This document shows, one piece after another, positions 1-10,351 of a stretch of DNA of 64,000 nt; positions within the stretch are counted from its first letter, which is position 1, and every line of letters starts with the position of its first letter. This DNA is from Karalla daura (lineage: Eukaryota; Chordata; Actinopteri; Chaetodontiformes; Leiognathidae), in the NCBI GenBank assembly GCA_029224185.1, contig CM055196.1, forward strand, positions 10,458,509 to 10,522,508. The letters are read 5' to 3'. Below the pieces are notes generated by a model that was given only the letters and a program-made list of their open reading frames with translations, searched no databases and was not told the DNA's origin. Both the position numbers and the translations under genes were made by a program.

Positions 1-253
1 TATCCTATTGTTTGTGTGTTAATAACGTCTCACAAACTGAAATTATATCATATATCTTACCTGTTTTTAGCACTATGGTGTTGCAAGGGTATGTTTCAGC
101 CTATGGCATGTTCGCAAAGGGCAAAGACAAGGAATGTAAGGTAATAGCCATGCAGGCAGGAGAAAATACCAACTCCATACAAATGATGTCGTTGAACTGG
201 GATTTTGCTTCTCATGACAAACAGAACTGTAATAACTGTTTAACCATCTTCAT

Positions 254-259
254 TTTATT
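254..259 (-). terminator. Candidate polyadenylation signal of the titin-like gene
   Basis: AATAAA on the minus strand about 270 bases past the inferred stop at 532. The 3' UTR between them carries a short (AT)n run near 473-489. Confidence 0.4.
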
Positions 260-345
260 GTGGATTTGCAAAAAACTGCATAATAATTTGCTGGTGTTTC
301 AAAGCAAAAATGATCAGGGCTTTCATGTATTTTCCCTTTGAAAAT

Positions 346-385
346 TATGCTATTATATACTAAATATATGCTATTATATACTAAA
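346..385. repeat. Short direct repeat, 19-bp unit twice
   Basis: The unit tatgctattatatactaaa occurs at 346-364 and again at 367-385. It lies in the inferred 3' UTR of the titin-like gene. No further copies seen. Confidence 0.7.
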
Positions 386-531
386 ATGCAAACATTTAAA
401 AAATACTTAAAAAAAAAAAGAAAAAAGCTCAGCTTCCAGTGAATTATTCATACATTGTACATTTTCCAGGTGATATATATATATATATAAATGAAAATCA
501 GGCCAGGAAGACCAGTAGATTGAAAGAGGCA

Positions 532-3500
532 CTAAGCTCCTGGATTTGTCTCCCAGTCCGTTGTGTCTGAAATACACACAAAAAACACATTAAACAAAAC
601 AAAATTACAATTACAATTACACTTACGATTGTTCTTTAGCCTTTATAATTTTTAATCTGTTGTTTCTACTAAATATAACTTTTGTACCTGTCATTTTAGT
701 TCCTTCCTTGGTCTCTGCTGGAACGCCAATCCCATATTCGTTTTCAGCAGTGACTCGAAAGAAATAAATCCCGCCCTCTTCCAGGTCAGACACCTTGTAG
801 GACAGTCGACGGCATTTGTCTGTGAGCCTTGTCCACCCTCTTCTGCTGAGGTCTCGCATATCTATAAGGTAGTTCTTTACGGAAGCCCCTCCTTCGTTGT
901 CAGGGATGTCCCAGGTAACTGTGGCAGAGTTCTTGGTCACATCCTTCACTGCCACATGAGTGGGTGGACCAGGTGAATCCAGAACCTTCACACCAAGCAT
1001 CAGAGTAGCAGATCCAGCAACATTTTGCAGTTTAATGACATATTTCCCAGAGTCATCGCGTGTTGACCCTTCCACTGTGATAGAGGTGACGGAGCCACTG
1101 GTGTTGATCAGGCCTCTGACTCTCAGATCTACACCTGCTTTTTCCCATGTTACAGTGGGAGCAGGTTTGCCTGAGAAAGGCACAGTCAAGGTGAAAGAGC
1201 TGCCATCTTTGATGACAAGGGTCTTCCTCATCTCAGGGCTAATCTCAAACCTGGGCTCCTCCTCTCTCTCCACAGCCATTTGAGGATCTGTCTCAGGACT
1301 AGGCTCACTAACGCCAATCTTGTTTATGGATCGAACATGGAACACATACTCTATGCCTGATGTCAGTCCAGTGACTGTGAACTCTGTTTTATCTGTATTA
1401 GAGACACCAACAGTCCAGCCTTCCTCTGTTGATTTCTTGAACTCAACTCTGTATCCAGTGATTGGTGCTCCACCATCAAACAGTGACTTGTTCCATGACA
1501 AAGTGATGGAGGACTGGGTTGAATCGATTATAGTGGGTTTTGCAGGAGGCGAAGGTAGAAACTTTGGATCCTCAGCCAAAGTCAATGGGCTGGGAAGACT
1601 GGGTTCACTTAGCCCAGCAGCATTCTCAGCAAAAACCCTGAATTCATACTCGCATCCCTCATGAAGGCAGGAGGCTTTTACTCGTAGGTCATAAACTGGT
1701 TTCTTATTGACTCGAACCCAGCGAATGCCCTGCTTCTCCCTCTTCTCTATGACGTAACCACTAATGCGGCTGCCACCATCACTGTCAGGTCTCTTCCAGC
1801 AGACAGTCATTGTGTCACTGGTTGCACTTGTCACCTCAACATCCATGGGTGGAGATGGAATTGTATAGGGGTCCAAGGCTTTGGTGGGCTCACTTTCCAA
1901 AATCTCACCTTCCCCATACTTGTTAACTGCTCTTACCCTAAATAGGTATTCGTTGCCTTTAAGCAGCTTGGAGATTTTGCAAGTAGTGGCCATCATGTCG
2001 TCATACATCAGGATCCAAGCCACACGACTTGTTTCACACTTCTCAACAATATAGTGCAGGATCTCAGCTCCACCAGTCTCGTGAGGGGGTCCCCATGACA
2101 GTGTACATTTTTCTGCTGAGAGTCCAGACACTTCCAGAGGTCCAGCAGGTGGACCTGGTCTGTCCAGGACCTTGCAGGTGATAACCTTAGATGTGGTCCC
2201 ACCTGTATTTTGCACATTCAGAGTATACTGTGCAGAATCTTTCCTAACACATTCTCTGATCAGTAAAGAGGTATGTGTCTTTGTTGCAGTTATCTCAACT
2301 CTTCCCTTGGAGCCGATATTTCTGCCATTCTTCAACCAAAATACTGTAGGGTTGGGGCGGCCAGCGATCTCAGCATCTATTCTTAGGAGGTCTCCTGCCT
2401 TGACAACCACTGCCTGTCTAAATCTGTCATCCATGACAATTTTGGGTGGCTCAACATCAGGTTGAATGGTAACAGGCCCTGTAGTTTCAGATGGTGCACT
2501 CAGGAGCTCTGCGGCATTTTTCGCTGTCACGCGGAAATCATACTGTTCACCCTCTGTGAGGCCAGTCACTTCCAAGAAGGTGTCCAGTAAGTTGGTGAAG
2601 TTGCACTTCAGCCAGCAGCTCTCTGGCAGCTCTTTACGCTCGACAATATACCCAGTTATTTTTGCCCCACCATCATATTCTGGTTTGTCCCAAGAGAGAG
2701 AAACTGAGCTGTTTGTTATATTGGTGACTGTGAGGTTGTTTGGGGGATCACACTGGTCTCTTGCTGCCACCAGTTCAGATGCCTTACTGCACGGTCCAAC
2801 ACCAGCCATATTCTCCGCACAAACTCTGAACTCGTATATCAGACCTTCCTCAACACTTGTCACCTTGAACTGGGTGTCAGTCACTGGGCTTTTATTTAAC
2901 TTGGTCCACAAAATGCTGCTCTGATCTTTGCATTCAAGATGATAACCAATGATAGGACTGCCACCATCAGAATCTGGCCTGTTCCATGCAATCACCATGA
3001 GAGACTTTGAGGCAGTCACAACTCTGAGATTGGTTGGTGGACTAGGAGGCTTAAATGGATACTGGGCAACAACAGCCTCAGACTCAACAAAGTGACTTTT
3101 GCCATAGCGATTCTCTGCTGCAATACGAAACTGATATTCACTGCCCTGTGTCAGGCGGGAAATTTTTATGGATGTTCTGGCAACTGTTGCTGACACAGTC
3201 TGCCATATTGTGCTGCCTGTGTCTCTCTTCTCAACCACATAATTACTTATTTGGCATCCACCAGTATACTGTGGGGGCTGCCATGACAAAGACATGAAGT
3301 CAGCACTCACTTCATCCACACTGAGGTCACATGGTGGCCCAGGTCGCTCAAAGACATTCACAAGGATTTCAGAGGCTGCAACTCCAATCGAGTTGGTCAG
3401 GGTCACTTCATAGGTGCCAACATCTACTCTGGTCGCATCTTTGATGACGATCTGAGACAATGTATCGGAGGTGTGCACATTCACTCTGCTTGTCTCCTTC

Positions 3501-6500
3501 AGCATGTTGCCATCTTTCTTCCATGCAACTGTGGGTGTCGGTACACCTTTAAATGGAACATCAATCTTTAAGTCATTTCCTGCTTTCACACTGAATGTGT
3601 TGGTCAGCAAATTGATAATAGGCAGCGCACGAGTGTCATTAATTGTAACAGGTGCCAGGATGTACTTTGGTTCACTTTTACCCTTTTCATTCACAGCACT
3701 CACTCTAAATAAATACTCTTTTCTCTCAGACAGCCCATTGATAGTGACTTCTAGACCTTTACTTTCTGAATATATTGTCCATGTATCATCTCCCTTGGCC
3801 TGCATTTCAACAATGTACCGTGTGATCTTGCTTCCTCCATCATGGTCAGGCTTCTCCCAAGAGAGTCTTCCACTGTTGCAAGTAGCATCACTGAATGTGA
3901 TTTTACCAGGAGGCAGAGGAGCCTCAGACACCTTCACAGGCTCGCTGGTCTCTGCTGGCTGTCCAGTGCCAAACTCATTCACAGCCAGAACACGGAAATA
4001 ATAGATGCACCCTTCCTGGAGATTTTCAATCTTGTATGAGTTTCTCACACAATTGCTACAGATGCTTGTGAAGGCTTTCCTGGCTTCCTCTCGCTTTTCT
4101 ACGATGTAGTGTGAAATCTTTGCTCCTCCATCAATAAGGGGTTCCTCCCAGGAGATTGACACAGAATCTCGCTTTACATCCTTTACTTCCAGGTTGGTTG
4201 GTGCCCCAGGGGAGTCCAATACTCTGACAGTGATGAATGCAGATTTAGAGCCGCTGTAGTTCTCAGCAGTCAACACATATTTCCCCGCATCATTTCTATT
4301 GACGTTCTCAATCAATAACGCTGTGTAGGAGTTTGTTACTTCAATTTGAGCACGTTCACTGAGAGTACCGCCTTCTTTTGACCATTTCACATCCGGTTCT
4401 GGTTTTCCTCTGATCGTGACATGTAGACGTAACGTGGAACAAGCTCGGACATTGACAATCTTCCGTAAGCTGTTATCCAACTCGATCTCAGGTGCCTCCA
4501 ATTTTTCAGCAGCTACCACAGAGCCAGGTAGATCCACATGCTCTCCAACTCCAGCAGCGTTCACTGCACGTATACGGAAATTGTACTCCACGTTTTCTTT
4601 GAGTCTCTTCACTACATAGTTTGTGTCCTCCACACCTGTGCCTGGCGTGCATGTGATCCACTCATCCTCTACTGCTTCCTTCATTTCAACTACAAATGCA
4701 CTGATTGCTGCTCCACCATCATAAATGGGCTTTGACCAGGCAAGAGACACAGTGTTGCTGGAATAGTCGGTCACTTTAGGATTTGTAGGGGGACCAGGGG
4801 GGTATGTGGCTTCACATATTTTTATGTAATCGCCTGGTTCACTAGGCGTGCCTACACCCGCTGCATTCTCTGCCAAAACTCTAAACTGATAGTAATGTCC
4901 CTCACTGAGCCCTGTGCATCGGAAACGCAGGTCATTGAGTCGCCTTTTGTTGCATTTAGTCCACCTGACACCTTCTTTGTCACATTTCTCCACAATGTAA
5001 CCATCGATCTCTGATCCTCCGTCAGTCTCAGGCCTTTCCCATGTTAGCACCACTGAGTCACCTGTCACTGTGCTCGCTATGGGTGTAGAGGGTGCCCCAG
5101 GTGTTGTAAAAGGATTTTGTGCAATGAAGGGATCTGATTCCAGAAATTCTCCAACACCAAATTTGTTCACAGCAGCAATTCTGAATATATATTCTCTTCC
5201 AGGCACCAGTTTTGTTACTTTGTAGCTCACAGCTTCAACATGAGGTTCAACCGCTGTCCACGTAACACGACTGGTCTCCCTTTTTTCAATGATGTAGTGT
5301 GAAACAATGGCACCGCCATCATTTAGAGGTGGGCTCCAGTGAAGATTACACTTCTCTGCACTGACAACTTTAATTCTCAGAGGTCCACCTGGAGGGCCAG
5401 GTCTGTCCAGGACTTTCACGTTAACAGGGAAAGAAGTTGTTCCGCCTGAGTTACTGAGGCACAAGAGGAAGTGTCCCCCATCCACTCTTGTGCAGTCCCT
5501 GAGGGTCAGAGTCGTATGAGTGAGAGTGTTTTTGACCTCTGTTCTCGGCGTAACTTTGTCAATTTCCTTTCCATCCTTCATCCACGTCACTACAGGGTGG
5601 GGCTTTCCAAAGTAATCAGCATCAATAATGAATGTCTCACCAGCCTGAACAACAGAAGTGCTCTTGAATTTAGGATCAATAAATGCTGTGGGTGCTTCAA
5701 TGACATCCTGGGCAATAACTTCTACACTTTCTGAGGGTGCACTCCAAACACCAGCAGCATTCTTAGCTGTCACTCTAAACTCATAACTTTCCCCTCCAGT
5801 CAGACCCGTGATAGTGAACTCATTCTCAATAACGTTCGTGAAGTTTGCTTTCATCCATCTCCCATCTGGAAGTTCCTTCTTTTCAACAACATAGCCTGTG
5901 ATGGAGCTTCCACCATCATACTTTGGTTTTGCCCACTGAAGCGTGACACTGTCTCTTGTGATGAGAACTGTTTCAGGTTGACCAGGGGGATCACAGGGGT
6001 CTCTTGCCACATAGCTTTCAGATGTCTTGCTTGGCGGGCTGAGGCCAGCAATATTCTCTGCAAAGACTCTGAATTCATACTCAATCCCTTCGTCCAGCCC
6101 ACTTGATTTGAAGCGAGCATCGGTTATGACAAGTTTGTTCAGCTTCGTCCATAAAATGCTGTTCTTCTCTTTGCGTTCAAGGTGATAGCCAGTGATAGGG
6201 CTACCACCATCTTTAGCTGGCGGCTTCCATTCAATTACCATGCTGTACTTTGTCACTGTGGACACAAAGGGTGTGCCAGGGACACCAGGCACACTAAAAG
6301 GATATTGTGCAGTGACAATGGGAGAGGTGATTGCGGTACTCTTTCCATACCTATTTTCTGCAAACACTCTGAATTGGTATTCACTTCCTGTCTTCAGTTT
6401 GGTGACTTTGATTGTGGTTCTTACTGTTGTTGCGGACACGGTCTGCCACTCTGTATTTGTAGTTTCCCGCTTTTCTACTATGTAATTGTCTAACTCACAG

Positions 6501-7953
6501 CCTCCGGTGTATGTTGGTGGCTCCCAGGAGATGATAACAAAGTCAGAGCTGACTTCATCGATCTTCACAGGCCCTGTGGGAGGGTCTGGTTTCTCAAGAA
6601 CAACCACAGTGATTTCTACTGTGTATTTTCCAGCACTGTTGCTTGCAGTGATTGAGTACTGCCCAGAGTGCTCCCGTGCACCGTGCCTGATATGAAGAAC
6701 TGTTAATGTGGGTGTATTTGTAATCTCTAGTCTTGATGTCTCTTTGACTGCCCCACCATCTTTTTGCCATTCAATCTTTGGCACTGGTAGCCCAATCACT
6801 GGTATCTCCACTTTCAGATCTCCACCATTCTTGACAGTAAATGTGTTAAACATTATCTGGAGTTTTGGCTTTATAGTGTTTTCCTCAGGCATCTGTTCTC
6901 TGTTCTCTGCAGAGGCAGCAGGCTGACCTGGTATGAAAAAGGTATTGAGATCAACAGAATATTAGATATGATAATTACACAACTGTTGGTAGTGTTAATT
7001 GAATCCATACTAATCTATGCAACAATTTGCATATATTGTAATTTCCCAAGAAGTAAGTCTTAAGAAAATATATATCATAACATACTGAACAATAAGTATA
7101 TGTATTTCTGTTCATTCTTAATATGACACGCACATAAGCATCAATTTTCACATAGACTTAAGGTAACAAAATACGTTACAAATTATTCAGCTCAAATCTC
7201 AAACTAAAATACTAGCTTTTTAGTGCTTCAAACTCCATTTACACTTAAAGATTCTTGGTCTGTTTAGCCCATATAGTTATGTATGTGTATATGTGTGTAC
7301 ATACAGTAATTATTTTTCATTTTTGCTGTTGTTAAGACCAAAAAGTGGGAGGATGAATACATGACATACCTTGGACAATGACTCTGCAGGCTGACTGGGA
7401 ATCCCTTCCTGTGAGCTCTGCTCCAGTGTCTGGTGTCATATTTATATTTAGAGGTTGAGTTGTATCCTCCGCTTTTTTCCCCACCTATGGAAGAGAATAG
7501 CACTGTCAGACAAAATCAGATTGCAGATAAGCCAATACAATTTTATCTGCTAATATATAGTATACCTTTTTTGAACAAGACTGCTTAGTTGTTGAAAACT
7601 ACAACTTTATTATTATTGTTCATATTGAATCATAACAGGGTTTTGGCTATATTAACTTATTGTTTTTACAAAGTTAAAATGTAGGCTCTCTATAGTAATA
7701 TGTCTGGCAGAACCTCTTGATGGTGTTTAAAATAACCACAAGCATGGTGGACTAGGCCAACATCTGTTCTACCAGGCAGATACAACTCTTATCATATAAA
7801 TGTGAATCTTGAAGCTGTTGCTAGTTTAAGTCGTTTGCTTCAGTTAGAACAAGAAGGAAAGATCATTAACTGATACAGTTCCTAAACTTTCTCTACACTG
7901 AATTTCAAAAACAAACCTACTGTAGTACTCACTTCGTTGTTGCTGGCTTCCAT
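532..7953 (-). CDS. Stand-alone titin-like protein: 21 Ig/Fn3 domains in titin C-zone order
   Basis: Spliced model, minus strand, exons 7953-7933, 7484-7370, 6927-688 and 566-532; all junctions are GT-AG and keep frame, giving 2136 aa. Residues 1-57 are a unique hydrophilic N-terminus. Then come 21 beta-sandwich domains of about 100 aa: Ig-F-F-F-Ig-F-F-F-Ig-F-F, followed by Ig-F-F-F-Ig-F-F-F-Ig-F (F = fibronectin III). This is the 11-domain super-repeat of titin's A-band C-zone, one complete copy plus ten of eleven domains. Fn3 signatures (DGGxxITGYxVEK, EYxFRVxAxNxxG) and Ig signatures (GxPxPxVxWxKDG, DSGxYxxxxxNxxG) are intact throughout. In titin this zone binds myosin and myosin-binding protein C in the sarcomere; a similar role here is inference. 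No kinase, PEVK or M-band region is present. The giant uninterrupted exon resembles titin's own giant A-band exon. It could alternatively be annotated as titin-like or as a titin fragment, but the start, promoter and stop argue for a separate gene. Confidence 0.85.
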
Positions 7954-8115
7954 CCTTCCTCTAAGTTGTCCTTCCTTCTGTTAAAAAGATAAAATTCAGT
8001 CTGTATCCCGTATATATGTACTGTCTGCTAAAACTCTGTGGCGCACATAGACAACTCTGCCAGTCACTGCCACTATATCTCCAAAAGCATGCAGGGTCTA
8101 AAATAGCCACCTTAC

Positions 8116-8250
8116 CTGATAGGCTGGCTGCTCATTCCTCCAAAGTGAGTTGAGCCTAATGAAGCAGCTGAGAAAGCTGGGAAGCTGCTCAACAGTCAAA
8201 TGTTACACACATACTATTCCAGTTACAGGGGGGTTTACCAAAGAGCTTTG
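8116..8250 (-). other. 5' noncoding exon of the titin-like gene
   Basis: A good donor (CAG followed by GTAAGG at 8115) closes this exon, and the next exon starts after a pyrimidine-rich acceptor at 7977. The 5' end is set only roughly, about 30 bases below the TATA box. The exon contains an upstream ATG at 8135-8133 in another frame. Confidence 0.55.
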
Positions 8251-8277
8251 CCAAAGATACTTCTGGATGGCTCTGTG

Positions 8278-8285
8278 TTTATATA
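8278..8285 (-). promoter_or_regulatory. TATA box of the titin-like gene
   Basis: On the minus strand the sequence reads TATATAAA, 30-40 bases upstream of the inferred first exon. Tissue-specific muscle genes often have TATA promoters; the tissue is not shown by the sequence. Confidence 0.5.
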
Positions 8286-8579
8286 GGGTGGTAAATAATA
8301 TCCCTCTAATGTGTTGTCATGGTACGGTTTTGAATCAATTCCTTTTGAAGGAGGATGGCATAAGCTATATTGTCTGTATGCACTATATATTTAATTTCAT
8401 TTATACATATTTTGCAGTTAGATATAATTTCGCCGTTTTTACGCGCACTGTTATGCCATAATTCTGAAATTATTAAAATGAAGGGACTTTTATTCTGAAA
8501 TTATGAAACGGAAACACACTGACGTTGACTAACACGTGTAACCAGGAAGTGAGTCCGGCTAGCACCGGCGCTAGATGAA

Positions 8580-8673
8580 TGTGGAGATTCATGTGTCTGT
8601 TTAAAGGAGTTTTAATCGGCAGTTCATTTCCAGACATTCACTTTGACACGGCGATTCAGAGTCATTATAATAA
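8580..8673 (+). other. gdpgp1: Probable 5' noncoding exon of gdpgp1
   Basis: Ends at a strong donor (GTGAGT at 8674-8679) and is followed 0.5 kb later by the acceptor of the coding exon at 9160. The 5' boundary is a guess. Confidence 0.45.
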
Positions 8674-9167
8674 GTGAGTACAGTGGCAAAACAAATCGTA
8701 TGCCTGTCAACAGATAAAGAAATAGTTAAACATCAGGGACAGTGTAAATGCCTGTGCTTGTATCAATATATTGACACTGGCTGGCGATTACATATATTAC
8801 TTAAATAACTATGTTTGATTTGGCCAATAATAAAACCGCATGCTTTTTAATATTTGAACCTGGAATTTTGTGTCATTGTTACAGACTTATTTGATTTATT
8901 AGATTATAGATTTGATTTATTAGATATATTGGATTTATTATCATTATTTACACTGTAGTGACAATACTTTAAAACACATGTATTTTTCTATCAATGTTGG
9001 AATTTTGTAGCCTTAATGTCCACAGGCTCCACGTATGCCAGATGACACCAAACACTTATATCCTAAAGTTCGTTATACAACCTTGTGTTGTAACATCATA
9101 GATAAGTGTCTGAACTGACCTAACATACTGTCAAATCTGATGCCTCTGTTCACCAGCAGATCCAGCC

Positions 9168-10250
9168 ATGTCGCTCCAGTTCAGATACAGCAATCGGGAC
9201 TTTGTTACAGATGTGCATCAGAGTGGTGCTGACCCTCGGGAGAAGGCCTCCGTGCAGACCAAGTTTGACTCAATCATCCGAACTGGCTGGACGGACCGGA
9301 TGAACAGGGACCTCTTCCGCTACCATCTGGGAGATTTACAGACACGTATCCTCCCGGGCCTTCATGGTTACGTTGCCCAGCTGAATATTCAAAGAGGGAC
9401 AGAGAGGAGAAAGCCTCAGGAAATACTGAGCATTCAGCAGGCGTTCAAAGCGGAGCAGTTTAATTTCAATAAAATCAATCCAGAGGAAATCATATTTGAG
9501 ATGATGAAGGACACCGACGGAGGCAGTGAAAATGGCCAGCATCTTTCCAGTAGAACGGTCGTGCTGGTCAACGTCAGCCCTCTGGAGTTCGGACATAGTC
9601 TCTTTGTTCCAGAGCCTGAACGCTGTTTCCCACAGGTCCTGACAAAGTTTGCCATTCAAGCCAGCATTGAGTCTGTGCTCCTGAGCTCCGATCCCGGCTT
9701 CCGCATGGGCTTTAACAGTCTTGGAGCATTCGCATCTGTCAATCACTTACACCTGCATGGATATTACCTGGATCGCGAGCTCAAGATAGAATCCATGCTA
9801 GTCAAGCCACTGATGCCTGAGAGGGGTTTTTATCTCTTGTCAGACTTTCCCGGAGGCTTTTTGTTTTACACAGAATCAGAGTGTGTGGAGAAAGTTGCCA
9901 GAGCCATCTGCCAAGTCACAGACTTTCTGGTAGACGGTAATATTGCACACAACCTGTTCTTGACGAGAGGATGTGTGCCGTGTGAACATACTCAGCCCAG
10001 AGAGGATCACCGTTCAAGAAAGGGTGTCCGTATTGTGGTGTGGCCCAGAGTGGCATGTTTCGGTGCCAAGGAGGAATCTGCCTTCAATGTGGCTCTGTGT
10101 GAGCTCGCTGGACATTTACCATTCAAGAACAAGAGAGACTATGAGCTTGCTACTGAGAAAGATGTAATGGGTATCATCCAGAGATACCTTCTGCCTCAAG
10201 CAGAGTTTCAAATGCTGCAGCAGAAGCTTATTAGTCATTTGACAGACTGA
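9168..10250 (+). CDS. gdpgp1: GDP-D-glucose phosphorylase 1
   Basis: Single coding exon, 360 aa, close to the roughly 385-aa mammalian protein. The enzyme phosphorolyses GDP-D-glucose to GDP and glucose-1-phosphate in the cytosol and is thought to clear mis-made GDP-glucose. It belongs to the HIT/GalT-like superfamily: the active-site His-hydrophobic-His-hydrophobic-His motif is visible around residues 194-198 (NHLHLHGYYL). The start ATG follows directly after an acceptor (exon begins at 9160), so an upstream noncoding exon is expected; a donor TAATAA/GTGAGT at 8673-8674 fits it. AATAAA at 10346-10351 gives a short 3' UTR. It is divergently arranged with the titin-like gene, starts of the two transcripts being only a few hundred bases apart. 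Nothing is missing from the reading frame. Confidence 0.93.
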   Translation: MSLQFRYSNRDFVTDVHQSGADPREKASVQTKFDSIIRTGWTDRMNRDLFRYHLGDLQTRILPGLHGYVAQLNIQRGTERRKPQEILSIQQAFKAEQFNFNKINPEEIIFEMMKDTDGGSENGQHLSSRTVVLVNVSPLEFGHSLFVPEPERCFPQVLTKFAIQASIESVLLSSDPGFRMGFNSLGAFASVNHLHLHGYYLDRELKIESMLVKPLMPERGFYLLSDFPGGFLFYTESECVEKVARAICQVTDFLVDGNIAHNLFLTRGCVPCEHTQPREDHRSRKGVRIVVWPRVACFGAKEESAFNVALCELAGHLPFKNKRDYELATEKDVMGIIQRYLLPQAEFQMLQQKLISHLTD

Positions 10251-10345
10251 TGATCAGTCATCGTCAAAGCCTTGTTAAATTTTGTTCTGGGGTTTAAATC
10301 AGGCTAGAGGCTGCAAATGAAATGTGTGGAGGGTTTTTGTGGTCT

Positions 10346-10351
10346 AATAAA
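10346..10351 (+). terminator. gdpgp1: Polyadenylation signal of gdpgp1
   Basis: AATAAA about 95 bases after the stop codon, followed by a T-rich stretch. Confidence 0.6.

Noticed and set aside
623..6892. Titin-like exon as a processed pseudogene or retrocopy
   Set aside because: The frame is intact for 2089 codons, upstream coding exons join with proper introns, and no poly-A tail or target-site duplication is seen.
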